A stretch of DNA of 64,000 bases from Darksidea phi (lineage: Eukaryota; Ascomycota; Dothideomycetes; Pleosporales; Lentitheciaceae), in the NCBI GenBank assembly GCA_030770425.1, contig JASJFT010000159.1, positions 16,650-80,649 of the forward strand. Reading direction: 5' to 3'. Positions 30,809 to 41,439 of this stretch are shown piece after piece (the first letter of the stretch is position 1; each line of letters begins with the position of its first letter). Both the position numbers and the translations under genes were made by a program. Under the pieces are notes generated by a model. The model did not search any database. It was not told the origin of the DNA and saw only the letters and a program-made list of their open reading frames with translations.

Positions 30809-32107
30809 TCTTGGGAACGGGCGTTGCGCTGAACGATAGCTGATGAATTGCTTAGGCGCTTAGGCCCAGCTGAGGCATTCTGTTCGGAAATCGGCGTCGC
30901 GAGCTAGCGTCCTGAAGTGTTGTACGGCAAGATGAGCATGGCGGTGACTAGTAGGTTGGTAATGGTTGGATACCTATTCTAAAGTCATCTGAGTGATGTT
31001 ACCACGCGACTACTCACCGGTCCGTTATCCCAGTGCTGTGAAGCGAAGAGGCTATGAAAGATGAACCATGGTTTCTACCAGGCGCGAGTAATTCAGGCAT
31101 GCACAATAATATCAGTTTTCTCTCGTAAATGTTCACATGAGGAGCCATGCCCCGGATGAACATATGACCGATCTGACTTCATACGAAATAAGGATCATGA
31201 TGCGCCACCGGGCGCAATTCTGCCGCACGCCGCAGACCCGTCGGAGTCGCCCGAAACGGCATATGGACATGTAGTCTCAGTCAACTGGAACAGGGCGACC
31301 TGAGCTCTCATCAGCAGCCAGCTTCAGCCCTGCCCTCTAACTCAGGCCTCGCAGTCGTCGCAACGCAACGTGACCGGACCTCTGCTTAGAACTCACCATA
31401 GACCCACCGGACCATGCAATGCTTGTCCATCACGTCACAAATGTAGAAGTCGTTTCGATGCAGATAGCACTGCTGGTCGGTACCTCATTAAGCCGATAAG
31501 CGCAAAGTCGCTAGGTACCGCGCCTCAGGCAAACGCCTAGCAATCAACATCAGAGGCGCCAGTACGGGTCAGGCGGCCGGGAAAAGGGCTAGCCCACAGG
31601 CACCACCCAAACAAAGAGTCGGTGAATGCTTGAGCTATGAGCTCGTGGCGTTGGACGAATGATGGACGATCAAAGAGGGTAGCACGGCCACATCGTGGGG
31701 CTGAGCCTACCTAGATAGCACGCTTTTCCTTTTCCGGACCATCGCCTGCCACGCGCGCGCCTGTGAACCCGCAAACATATATTTTGATGAACGCATGCAG
31801 GACCACCGTTTGTCCTTCATTCCAGTGTATTAAGCTCTTTCACATTGTGTGTCTTTGTTCCTACTGTTTGTGGCCGAACAACGTCTGCCCAGCCTTCCTA
31901 GATGATCCCTGCGTATGGCGCTCCCCCACTTATAAAAACCACAGACCCCCCACTGACTCCAAGCAAAGCATCGACTCCCAGTTGTCTCACACCATCTCTC
32001 TCTCTCGAACATCAACCTTCTCTCTCTCTAGAACATCAACCTTTGACAACTACATTGCTCAAGAACGAGTGCAGCAACTGTGCAATCACTTATCACGGTC
32101 AAACACC
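30809..32107. other. intergenic region and promoter of the deoxyribosyltransferase-like gene
   Basis: About 1.3 kb. A TATA-like TATAAAA lies at 31931-31937, 170 bp before the next start codon. Just after it a 24-bp unit (CT-run followed by GAACATCAACCTT) is duplicated in tandem at 31996-32019 and 32020-32043 with one mismatch, in the presumed leader. No other feature seen. Confidence 0.5.
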
Positions 32108-32938
32108 ATGGCATCGAATACGGCACAGGGTAAACCGGTGATCGATCATTGCCGCTTCTGCAAAAGGCCCTCACATTGCCCAAACTGCGACCACTCCCTC
32201 GATCCCGAGAAGCCAAAGGGCAAGGATGGCACAGTCAACATTGACGCCGATGTCCCAGACATCCACAACCAGCTTCCTCCTTATCCAGAACTGGCACCTA
32301 AAAAGCACAAGGATAACTTTCATTGCATGCCTCCTGAGAATCCCATATACCAGGAGTACTCCGTCTTCCTTGCCGGCAGCATAGAAATGGGCAACGCCAT
32401 CCAGTGGCAGAAACAAATGGCCGTTCTTCTACAAGACCTGCCTATTTCAATATACAACCCGCGCCGAGGCCAGTGGGATCCGACTGCGACACCAGAAGCT
32501 AAGAACGCCGCATTTCGGCATCAGGTTGAGTGGGAGTTGGAGGCACTGACTCAAGCAAAGGTTATCTGCTTTTTCTTCGACTACGACACGATGAGTCCAG
32601 TGACGCTGTGTGAGCTCGGACTATGGGCGCACAGCGGCAAAGTCGTGGTGTGCTGCAACAAGCAGTTTTGGAAAGGAGGAAATATCCACATCGTTTGCGA
32701 GCGGTACGGCATTCCAATGGTGCAGGATTTTGCGGAGCTAGAGCCGTTGATACGGGCGATGCTGCGACAGAAGGGGATGATGCTCGACAAGGACGGCAAT
32801 CTGACCAGGGACCCTAAGAAAGCGGATCTTTCGAAGCTTCCGGAGGAGTCGGTATTGAGGGCTGCTGGGCAGAAGCCGCCAGCGGTAAAGAATGCACAGC
32901 TAGGAACGGCGCCTCCTCCGGCTCCGGAAACCTCTTAG
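32108..32938 (+). CDS. nucleoside 2-deoxyribosyltransferase-like protein with N-terminal Cys knuckle
   Basis: Single exon, 276 residues from ATG 32108 (ACCATGG). The core, about residues 80-220, reads VFLAGSIEMGNAIQWQKQM, SIYNPRRGQWDP, HQVEWELEALTQAKVICFFF and SPVTLCELGLWAHSGKVVVCC. These are the signature blocks of the nucleoside 2-deoxyribosyltransferase-like domain (PF15891). The family can cleave N-glycosidic bonds of nucleosides; the Glu of LCELGLW is the candidate nucleophile. Many fungal members have unknown substrates. The N-terminus adds CRFCKRPSHCPNC (C15, C18, C24, C27), a compact CxxC-x5-CxxC that could bind one zinc, which I do not expect in the bacterial enzymes. The C-terminal 40 residues are Pro-rich. 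Probably intact and cytosolic. Confidence 0.83.
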   Translation: MASNTAQGKPVIDHCRFCKRPSHCPNCDHSLDPEKPKGKDGTVNIDADVPDIHNQLPPYPELAPKKHKDNFHCMPPENPIYQEYSVFLAGSIEMGNAIQWQKQMAVLLQDLPISIYNPRRGQWDPTATPEAKNAAFRHQVEWELEALTQAKVICFFFDYDTMSPVTLCELGLWAHSGKVVVCCNKQFWKGGNIHIVCERYGIPMVQDFAELEPLIRAMLRQKGMMLDKDGNLTRDPKKADLSKLPEESVLRAAGQKPPAVKNAQLGTAPPPAPETS

Positions 32939-33078
32939 GCTCCTATGGCTCCAACGGAGAAATAGATGTGTACCAGGTTGGTGTATGTATGTGGTGAGTA
33001 TTTGCAGGGATTGTCAATGGCTGCAGATAGCACTTCATGTATACCCATAGAATACATCATAGGATTGTTTCTTCTACC

Positions 33079-33318
33079 GGGGGGGGGCCCGGGGGGGGGG
33101 GGGGGGGGGGCGTGGTGGTGTATTGGTGGGGGGGGTGTTTAATGTGTTTGTTGTATTTTTGGTGTNNNNNNNNNNGTTAAATTTATTTGTTACAGGGTGG
33201 GGTTTGGTTTTGGGGCGTTTTTTGCGGGTTTTTCAATTGGGGGAGATATCACTTTATTTATAACCCTTTAATACATCATATGCTTTTTTTTTTTTTCTCC
33301 CCCCCCCCCCCCCCCCCC
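33079..33318. other. assembly gap with flanking homopolymers
   Basis: A G-run (33079-33110), ten N (33166-33175), a T/G-rich low-quality stretch, then a T-run followed by a C-run (about 33282-33318). The sequence here should not be trusted, and distances across it are uncertain. The whole interval 32939-33844 otherwise holds no supported gene. Confidence 0.85.
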
Positions 33319-33844
33319 TTCCCTAGTTGTATCTTTAGTATATTTAATATTCGCTATTACTGTATAATTAACTTTAATTATTTTACGTTTGGATTTATAT
33401 TCTTATCCTTTCCTAATCACCCGAGGTGGTTGGCAAGGCTGAGCGCCGCACGGGGGCAGTGCTTCAGCAGTCATAAGTACCTAGCCAGCTCCCAAGAATA
33501 CAAATCCCCTTCTATGTCTTTCCTACCCATAGTGAACCGATGAACACAGTTCCAGCAGTTATAAGCTATTATAGACGTGACCACTCGCTATTCACCACCA
33601 CTTTCTCTACCTCTTTATTGCCGGTCAGACATTGTGCATACGTCACACGTCACAGCTTCGCCCACGCGCCGCTTCCGTATCTTAACCGCCTATTGGATAT
33701 TACATTGAAGTAAAGCGGAACGAGGGTAATCTACTTTCGACGCTAGACATATACTCCCACGCTCGCTTCCAACTTCATACCTCAAGAACGCTCCATCGCT
33801 CCGCCACATCCATACGCGTCCGCGCAACTTCGTGTACCAATATC

Positions 33845-34568
33845 ATGTCAACCCCCACCATGACTCCCTCTTTTCAACACATCAAAGACGATCCAGCCAC
33901 GTTATCCATTGAAAACCTCGCGCTTGGACTCCACTACCGCGCAAAGGAACCAGGCGACCTCGCCGTCTTCCTGCGGAGTCTTCTGGAGCAACCCAACCTC
34001 GCGCTCGAAGTGGAGTTTATCAAGTTAGATGACGAGCTCGATGGACAGAAGTTTTCAGGGGTGCTAGAGTTAGCGGAGCAGTGGGGTGTAGAGATGGCGA
34101 AGGAATGGGAGATGAACGTATGTCGTATTGGGTTTACTTGCTAGTTTGAAAAGCGCTAATACTGGGTAGGCAAGTAATGGAGAGTACGAATCAGAAGAGG
34201 AAGAAGTCTGCGATGTGAAGATTGTACGTCCCACCCTTTCCTTCTCGTCACTATGACAGCCTAATATTGACCCATAGCAGCCTACAATCACCAACACCGC
34301 AATGACCACACCACCCCTCACCCCTTCCAAAACTGACCACAGAACTACCATTCCCACCATAAATCCCATTTACGCCACTTTCACCACCGCATTCGAAGAC
34401 CTCGCCGCTGCGAAACGCCTCGCCTGCATAAGCGACAGCGAGGAGCTACCAACACAAATGTACATCGACCTCCTCTCCACTCTTCTCTCAGTATGTGGAA
34501 ACGTGGAGATGCTAATGCTACCGGAGGAGTGGTATGATATTTTCGACGAAGAGATGTTCCGAGGTTAA
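33845..34568 (+). CDS. hypothetical acidic protein, three exons
   Basis: Exons 33845-34117, 34170-34223 and 34281-34568 give 204 residues. Introns are 52 and 57 bp, GT-AG, with good branch points. The second intron ends in CATAGCAG, a tandem NAG-NAG acceptor, so a form with one extra Gln (exon from 34278) is possible. The product is acidic, largely helical by composition, with a Glu-run in exon 2 (ESEEEEVCD) and a Thr/Pro-rich linker at the start of exon 3. No domain recognised. It looks like an intact, small, lineage-restricted gene. Confidence 0.6.
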
Positions 34569-35667
34569 GCATGGTGAGCGATCGCGTCAACTGCTTCTAC
34601 AGCGAGAGAGTAATTTTCTTTGTGAGTGTGCGTATGTGCGGCTCAAGAGCGTCATGCTCTGTGGATGACTTTGGCTCGCTACCAAGCTTGGCAGTGACTC
34701 TTTTCATAATAACTGACCATGGGGAATGGGAGGAAGTGGAATCGTTGGGCTGGCTAGGTTCACCGGGTTTAAAATAGATGGTTGTAAGAACAATGTTTTG
34801 ACAGAGTAGCTTCGTATGTGTCCATGGTAGCTGGGAGGTTGAGCTGATACTTCGTGAAGTAAAGGTAGAAAGTTAAGGTGCAATCTTGCTAGCCGGCAAT
34901 CTTATAGCGCACTGAAGGCTATCTACATGGGTCGTATGCAGGGCCACGTTTAGTCGTTTCAGAGCACCCGGCTTATGCATTCTCGTTCAGCTTTACTTAC
35001 GCCAACCTTGTATTATCTACCAAGCTTTCTCGCAATTTGCCCGACCTAGCTCTTTATTGTATCAAGAATGGTAACACCAATACCATGCTAGTAGCACGAA
35101 GGCCATGCCAGGCTCTGTTTAGGCACTCCTTGAAGACTGTCAGCATGAGAAATAAACACTTCTATCGAAGCGGCAGAAGCTCATCTAGGGCGCACCGCAG
35201 AGATCACTTGAGTAGCATGCTACCTTGTTATCACCAATATGTAGAACCACTCTCAGAAACCATCGTTGCACAGCATAGTGTTGTCCACATAGCAAGTTTT
35301 GCAAAGTCAATGCTTAGCCACATATTATCGGGCAAGATACCAGGATGAAGGCATATCTTCGTGGATTTAGCATCGTCAAAATTGCCCATAGGATTACTGC
35401 GACCTTGCATGCAGCTCCTTTGTATGATATCCCAAACCTGAGATTGTGTTCCAAATTGATCATCTTGCTCTTTTTCATTTCGAAACGATGCCGCTGTATA
35501 GACGGCCTCGGAGTATCTGCAAAGCGTCAGCCTCACTTCTACCAGTACTCGGTCGAAGAACAGACATTCGTGACGATCTTTCCTCATATGCCGCCTCAAT
35601 GATGACTACCAAGCGCTTTTCTCAGCCCGTCCTAAACTGTCGTGGATATCGTATCCTCTTCACATGT
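34569..35667. other. intergenic region
   Basis: About 1.1 kb. Several overlapping short frames exist but none shows domain or splice evidence. The 3' end abuts the convergent snRNP gene. Confidence 0.4.
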
Positions 35668-36329
35668 CTAGTCCGAATCGCTCTCTGACATCTGCATCTC
35701 TGCGTCTTCGTCCTCACTCTCTTCGTCCTCATCCCTTCCTCTCTTCGTGCCCTTCTCTAGGTCCGCCTCATTGACCGGCACCGCCTTCGTAGGCGCACTA
35801 CCAAAGACAGCTGCAGCCGCACCCGTTTGCTCCGGCTCCCGGTCCCGGTCTACGATCTCCTTCGGTAATTCAAATGTGCCAGCGAGTTTCGCAAAGGTGT
35901 TAGATTTGCCTTTTGCGTACGATATAGACTGCGCAGATTAGCTTCCACTCATCAATGTGTTGAATGGGGTTTCGACACACCATTTCCTTGCCAAAGAAAG
36001 TGAAGTGCTCCAACGCGCGCATCGCCTGCGTCGCGGAATCAATATCACGGAACACGATGTGCGCCTGCCCCCGCATCTTCATCGTCTTGAGTGCTATGAC
36101 GTCCAGAATAACTCCATATGTGGCGAATAGCATGTAGAGATTCCGCTTGAGGTCCTCTTTGGGGAGCTTGTCAGGGAGGTTTCGCACATAGAGCCTATAC
36201 CGGTATATCAGTAAATCGGAATACGACAGGATGGCTGGCGAGGGAGGAAGAGACGGACGTCTTATTTGGTGGCAGAGAATCTATCTTTACAGGCACGCCT
36301 GGTGGTCCCGAATGCGCGATAGTAGCCAT
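35668..36329 (-). CDS. U1A/U2B''-type snRNP RRM protein
   Basis: Three exons on the minus strand, 36329-36259, 36194-35981 and 35928-35668, give 181 residues. Introns are 64 and 52 bp with GT-AG ends. The single RRM has RNP2 LYVRNL (about 26-31) and RNP1 RGQAHIVF (about 63-70). LPDKLPKEDLKRNLYMLF and TYGVILDVIALKT are characteristic of the U1A/U2B'' (Mud1/Msl1) group, and ISYAKGKSNTFAKL closes the domain. It should bind the stem-loop of U1 or U2 snRNA in the nucleus. Human U1A/U2B'' have two RRMs; the second is absent here and replaced by an acidic tail, as in other fungal members. At the exon 2/3 junction the protein reads MSISYAK where relatives usually have MRISYAK. It forms a divergent pair with the CDK7-like kinase. 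Confidence 0.87.
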
Positions 36330-36667
36330 TATCGTGTCGGTGCGATGTAGTTACGGTGGTGGTGAGGCTCCCCGCAGAAGGCTTGCGGAAAATCACTTGG
36401 TCTGTGCGTATCCTTGTTCGCCGCATTATGAGAGGCCTCTACTCCACCTCACTTGTTCAAACTCTAAACGGCGCATGGAGTAGAGAAGGAGGTGGTATGG
36501 AAGTAAGAGCCTCTTGGAAATGAGAGTTGCACCACGAAACCTCGAAAAGGTCTCATCGCCAACAACGCGCACCGAACGATAGCTCCGAAAGCTCCTCAAG
36601 CCTGAACAACGGTCAATCCTTCATACCTCTGCCCCAGGCGAACCGATTTCTCGCGCCGTAGCCCATT
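36330..36667. promoter_or_regulatory. bidirectional promoter region
   Basis: The 338 bp between the divergent start codons of the snRNP protein and the CDK7-like kinase must contain both promoters. No TATA box is obvious, as is common for housekeeping fungal genes. Confidence 0.5.
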
Positions 36668-37945
36668 ATGGCTGTCTCCCCCGTCCTTAGCCCGAAGCCT
36701 AACCCACCCGGCACCAAGGCGACCACAAACGCCTCCAAAGCCAAAGCACTCGCCATCCTCAACCACAGCCGAAACGTACCCAGCCCGACAGTTCCCAGTG
36801 CGGAGGCAACGCCCGGAGATGGAGGACAAGACCTCGCGGAGCAGATGAATGATGAGGTGCGGCGGCAGTTCGTGTCTGGTATGGCCTTGCTCCTACACCA
36901 CCCTTCAGAGACACAATCTAACACTTGATCAGGCTCCCGCCTCGGTGAAGGAACATACGCCATCGTCTACCGCGGCCACTTCCGAGACTCTCCCAATAAA
37001 CTCGTCGCCATCAAGAAGATGAAACTGAACGCAGAATTCAAAGACGGCATAACCCTCGACTCGATCCGCGAAATGCGCCACCTCTGCGAGCTCGACCACC
37101 CCAACATAATAAAGCTGTACGCCGTCTTCACCACCAAAGACCAAAACATATCACTGGTTCTAGAACACCTACCCCGCGGCGACTTGGAGGGGCTGTGGAA
37201 GGATCACAGTATCATGTATGGAGGAGCCGATATCAAGAGTTGGAGCAATATGCTTTGTCAGGCGGTGTGGTTCTGCCATGAAAGTCGTGTGCTGCATAGG
37301 GATATAAAAGGGAACAACTTATTGATTGCGGCGGATAACACACTCAAGTTAGCCGATTTTGGTCTTGCGAGGGGGTTTGCGGATCCGGGACGGCCTATGA
37401 CTTACAACGTCATCACACGGTTCTACCGGCCTCCGGAACTACTTCTTGGATCGCAACACTACGGCGGCTGCGTCGATATCTGGAGTACGGCATGTGTGAT
37501 AGCCGAACTTGCACTCCGCGAGTTCTTCCTACCCTCCGAGACCGACCTTGCGCAGCTCAGCGTCATCACTGACGTCTTCGGTATCCCTACAGAGCAAGAC
37601 TGGCCCGGCATATCGAGCCTGCGTCACTGGGAGGTAAACTTCAAGTCCGCAGCGCCAAAACGACCCCAGCCGATGAGTTTTTGGCGACAACGATTACCAC
37701 TCATGGGCGATGACGGCATCGATCTCCTTCGCGGGATGATGGTTATGGATCCCGCGAAGCGCCTCAATGCAGAGCAAGTGCTCAAACATCCGTACTGGAC
37801 CAACCATCCTAGACCAACAAAGAAGGAGGATCTGCCGAAGCAAGGGGAGGGCGAAAAGAAGATGGGGGAGGATTTGAAGAGGCCGGGTGGTGAGCTTGAG
37901 AGTGGGAGGACGGACAAGGTGGCGCGGAAGCTCAACTTTGGATGA
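36668..37945 (+). CDS. CDK7/Kin28-like cyclin-dependent kinase
   Basis: Exons 36668-36878 and 36933-37945 (54-bp intron, GT-AG) give 407 residues. The intron separates a disordered N-terminus from the glycine loop SRLGEGTYAIVYRG. Kinase landmarks: VAIKKMKL with the catalytic Lys near 98; DGITLDSIREMRHL in place of PSTAIRE; HRDIKGNN; LADFGLARGF; T-loop RPMTYNVITRFYRPPELLLG; and DIWSTACVIAEL. The spacing and C-terminal KxLP-rich, basic tail fit CDK7/Kin28, the TFIIH subunit that phosphorylates the RNA polymerase II C-terminal domain and acts as a CDK-activating kinase. RFYRPPE differs from the usual RWYRAPE. A related CDK cannot be fully excluded. Looks intact and is probably nuclear with a cyclin H partner. 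Confidence 0.85.
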
Positions 37946-38424
37946 ACTTTGGATGAGCTTCTAGAGATGAGGCTTGGTGTACGATACTATTGGACTGTTG
38001 AGCAGCACGGTGTTTCCGGGGGGGAAAAAGGACTTTGCATCTCACGGCGTGGACCATTCGCATTGGGGAAACATGAAGACAGATGTGTCAAGCTCGCTGG
38101 AGATAGCTAGTTAGTCTCTTCGATCACCATTTTGGAGAGGCATTGCTACAGTTTAAGAATCTACAGGCTCTAAGTTAAAGAGCTTTGCGAGATATGTGTA
38201 CGGAAGACGTGCAAGTTGAATCTCTGTTTATTCGGCGTGATATAGTACTATTGCCTGGACATCATCCGGAGTGATGGCAAACAAATACTGCTGGCTAGCA
38301 GTAGCAAAGAAGATTTCTCTATTACATACGGTATTCCTACTTGGTACGGACAATGACACAAGAGAAGGATGTGCTCATGTATGAGCGGTAAAAAGAAAAA
38401 CCTGAAGCATCGAGTTCAGTTCTT
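37946..38424. other. intergenic region
   Basis: About 480 bp after the CDK7-like gene. No supported complete gene; the end of the decayed minus-strand gene that follows may extend into 38337-38424. Confidence 0.4.
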
Positions 38425-38836
38425 TCAACCTGTCGTGCACCTTCTTTGTCGAAATGGATTGGTAGAGCCAACGCATCCGACGCACCTTGAAAAACTCGAG
38501 GCAGAAATGTTCTGTAGCCGCGCTTCAAGTTGGATCACGATGAGTGACGAGTCCACGAGCATTGACTCGATGTGTTGTATGGCGGCTTCGCAAGACGCAC
38601 TTGAAACCACCAAAAACCTCGACAAAAAGCTACGGATCGCTCGAGAACGTGAGCAAGTCGGCCTCCCCCTCGCTGAACCGGTCGATGAGACGGAGCGCAG
38701 GCTTGCTGGCATGGACGAGGTTGGCGATGGAGGCGAGTAGGCCGATGGTAGTAACCCTGGCATGCAGTGGCGCAAAACGCACACCTAGTAGGGTAGCCAA
38801 ATGGACAGGCGGCTTGGCGGCTGGCGAGAGGAGCAA
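38425..38836 (-). pseudogene. remnant of fungal N-terminal (STAND-type) domain gene, frameshifted
   Basis: On the minus strand, VTTIGLLASIANLVHASKP and LRLIDRFSEGEADLLTFSSD match the opening helices of the fungal N-terminal domain (PF17111-like) that heads many STAND, ankyrin and heterokaryon-incompatibility proteins. Just after SSD (about 38632-38640) the frame stops, and the natural continuation SFLSRFLVVSSASCEAAIQH and VDSSLIVIQLEARLQNI appears in a neighbouring frame. No effector or repeat domain follows. This looks like a truncated and frameshifted fragment; a base-calling error is possible. Family assignment is by pattern only. Confidence 0.5.
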
Positions 38837-39210
38837 AGAATAGTAATAGGTATCTAAAATCGAAGGCTCAGCTAGGCCTGCCTTCCCACCGTCCGATTAC
38901 CCCGCCTAACACTTTCCTGCGTTACCTACAGATGCGCTTCGTCGTGTCACGGCATCACCACAGCATAATCATTCCTTAGGCTCCCACAGACGGATTGGTT
39001 CTTATCGGCCGCGGCGTCTTATGCTCACCGAATTCTTATCTCGGGCTGTAGACGGCCGGCGGTTGAGAGTGTTTTACACGAATCAAATATTCACACGGGC
39101 AGTAACGCATTCCAGCAGCTGCCCGAGCCTACAGACGCCTGGCGCTGCCTTGGAGTATTTTATTTCACCAACTCAAGCATTTATCAGGCAACCCGGAAAG
39201 CAAAGTCGCC

Positions 39211-40001
39211 ATGGCCGCACTTTCAGGCGGCGATTTGCCCGACTCTAACAGCCGTGATCTAGTCCTACGACATCCAACCATGGGTGAGTGTGTCACAATC
39301 TGGAACAACACCTCGGCTGCATGGATCGATTCACTTACATTTTCTCTCTATCCGAAGAAGTCATCGTTTCTCACCACCGTTCCCTTAGCCAAAAATGGGG
39401 GGATGACTACCTGGGAACTCGTTCGCAAATACTTACCCCCTGGCAGGCGTCAGATTCTGTGTTCTTGCGAAAGCTTTCTGAAGCACTCTCTCACCAGTAA
39501 CGCTGGTGGAAAAGTTAGCGATAATGTCTTTCATGGCATTGCTAGTGTCTTTCGCCGAGTCTCGTACCGCCATCGAGGCTACGTAGGTCGCACGATGCGA
39601 GAGTTGGTCAAGGAGCTGTACAACTGGCAGACAAACGAACTGCCATGCATGGGAACTGCACTATATTCCGACATGGGGAAAGAGTACTACACTAAGCTGG
39701 GGTGGCTCGCAAACATCACTAACGCACGAGTCGAGATTCAGCCGAAAGCTGACACATCGCCAAAGCAGTCCTGGAAAGCGACCTTGGGGATCTGTGTGCA
39801 AGGGACGAAGTCATCATATGATCCCGGATGGCATTGCCTACAAATGAATTCGAAACTCGCTTCACAACCATCTCTGACTTGGACCATATGGGTTGACATA
39901 TAGGAGAGGAAAATTTCGCCACCGAATATCTCTTTCGCAAGACACCTAGCGCAAAAGGCGCTATGGCTGCAGCACTAGGAAACCAGATATGGGCAACTTA
40001 G
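39211..40001 (+). pseudogene. LYC1-like GNAT acetyltransferase, decayed
   Basis: The first frame (39211-39903) encodes LRHPTMGECVTIWNNTSAAW, TTWELVRKYLPPG, RQILCSCESFLKHSLTS, GIASVF and YRHRGYVGRTMRELVKEL, the acetyl-CoA loop (R-x-G-Y-x-G), then ALYSDMGKEYYTKLGW. This is the order of fungal LYC1-type lysine N-acetyltransferases. About 39755-39790 the frame shifts. The continuation LESDLGDLCARDEVII, PTNEFETRFTTISDLDHMG and EENFATEYLFRKTPSAKGA lies in another frame and is broken by TGA at 39819-39821 (where Arg CGA is expected) and 39894-39896 (where Trp TGG is expected). Both stops need only one C-to-T or G-to-A change, as RIP makes. So it is most likely a dead copy. Confidence 0.7.
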
Positions 40002-40624
40002 GTACACCGATATTAGTCGTCACGACGCTCAGACAACAAGCAACGTGTTCTATATCCCGATTGGGGGAAGGAAGCCCAAACGCGCAAGAGTATAACGAAG
40101 TGGGAATTATTTATAGGCGTAAGAGGACGTCAGAGACAGGCAGGAGGAGTCGAATCTATAGTTAATATACTAGCAGGGTAGAGCGCTCACACCACTCGAC
40201 CATCCCTCCTAAAGAGTGGATATAAACTATCAAGGAGGTAGAAATAAATCTGAGCTTTAGCGCTCTATTCGTCATCGTATCGAAGTATATTCTCACTGAT
40301 TGGCCGAAAAGGCATATTTAGAATCTTGCGATCAAATTTTCTGAGTATTAAAGATATGATTCGGATTAGAAGCATCACCTGAGATTGGTGGTAATATCCC
40401 AAAGATATCCAGCCATATCCTCCCTTAGAACCCTAGGGATGCTCGTTCAATGAGTAGAAAACCACGCCCCAGACGAGTCGATACCCCTTTGAGGATTCTT
40501 TTCACGTATTCCGTGCCTCGGCCGAATCTTGCTCATTGATGTGCCGCTTGATGGACTTCACTCCTGCCTATTTTCATGCTGAGGTTGTATCGAACTTAAT
40601 CACCGGGGTGAGAAGACGAGCATA
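40002..40624. other. intergenic region
   Basis: About 620 bp between the decayed acetyltransferase and a minus-strand gene. No supported gene. Confidence 0.4.
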
Positions 40625-41158
40625 TCAGGGGCGGACTGGCGCAGAAGGTAGCTCGTAGAGGGAAGTAGGATGCGCATCCTCCCTCTTCCTCTTCCTCCCT
40701 GCTGCCACCTCACCAGCCCCAAAGTGCAACAGCCACAGCTCAACATCCACCGCCGACATAGTTCTCGTGGCGCGAAGCCCACCAGCTCTATTGAAGTTGA
40801 ATGGCCAGTAGCGAAAGAGAACATGCAATGGCTTAAGCAATGGCCGCCGTGAAAGAGCCGCCTTATAGGCCTCTTCAAAGTTTGGAGATGTATCGAGACA
40901 GCGTTGCATAAATGTTCGGGTGTATGCCACGCCAGTCGGGATATCGCCTAGGGTCGGTATGTAGGCCGGTCCTTGGACTGTCTCGATAGTATGCGCGTAT
41001 ATAACGGGCCAGGTACGGGGATCGTTGGCGGAATAGGTGGGGAAGTCCTTCGCGATGTTAGTGTGGAGGTCGCGTTCGTTGGCGCTGAAGGTTCCGCTGA
41101 ATGGTGCGATGTCTTGGCATCTGATGGGTTCGAAGTGAACTCGGTCAGGGTTTGCCAT
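40625..41158 (-). CDS. hypothetical protein, 177 residues
   Basis: Single exon, start codon 41158-41156 in good context (TCACCATGGC on the minus strand). The chain is compact-looking and aromatic-rich to about residue 150, then has a basic GRKRKRED cluster (about 153-160) that could be a nuclear localisation signal, and a short Pro-rich end. No domain recognised. The even composition and absence of low complexity suggest a real globular protein. A CRE-type palindrome lies 138 bp upstream. Confidence 0.6.
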   Translation of the reverse strand: MANPDRVHFEPIRCQDIAPFSGTFSANERDLHTNIAKDFPTYSANDPRTWPVIYAHTIETVQGPAYIPTLGDIPTGVAYTRTFMQRCLDTSPNFEEAYKAALSRRPLLKPLHVLFRYWPFNFNRAGGLRATRTMSAVDVELWLLHFGAGEVAAGRKRKREDAHPTSLYELPSAPVRP

Positions 41159-41295
41159 GGTGATGGAGGCTTGAGGTATGCGCTATGCTAGTTGTTAGTG
41201 TTGATAGGTTGCGGAGACAGGGCTTGGAGGTTTTCACTTACACTGATAATATAGACACGACCAACCCTCCCCCAGGAGCTTGGGCCACTACCCGG

Positions 41296-41307
41296 CGTGA
41301 CGTCACG
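41296..41307. promoter_or_regulatory. 12-bp CRE-type palindrome
   Basis: CGTGACGTCACG is a perfect palindrome containing TGACGTCA, a bZIP (ATF/CREB) binding core, upstream of the minus-strand gene at 40625-41158. Functional role inferred from position. Confidence 0.35.
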
Positions 41308-41439
41308 TTGGCTCCTGGGCTGGCTGTGTTTTTCGTAACTCTACTCACCTCATTATGTTTTAATATTTCGATATCTTACGTAATAGACAGTTCAACGCGC
41401 CAACAACGCCGAACCACTTACTAATAATAATAGTAAGGT

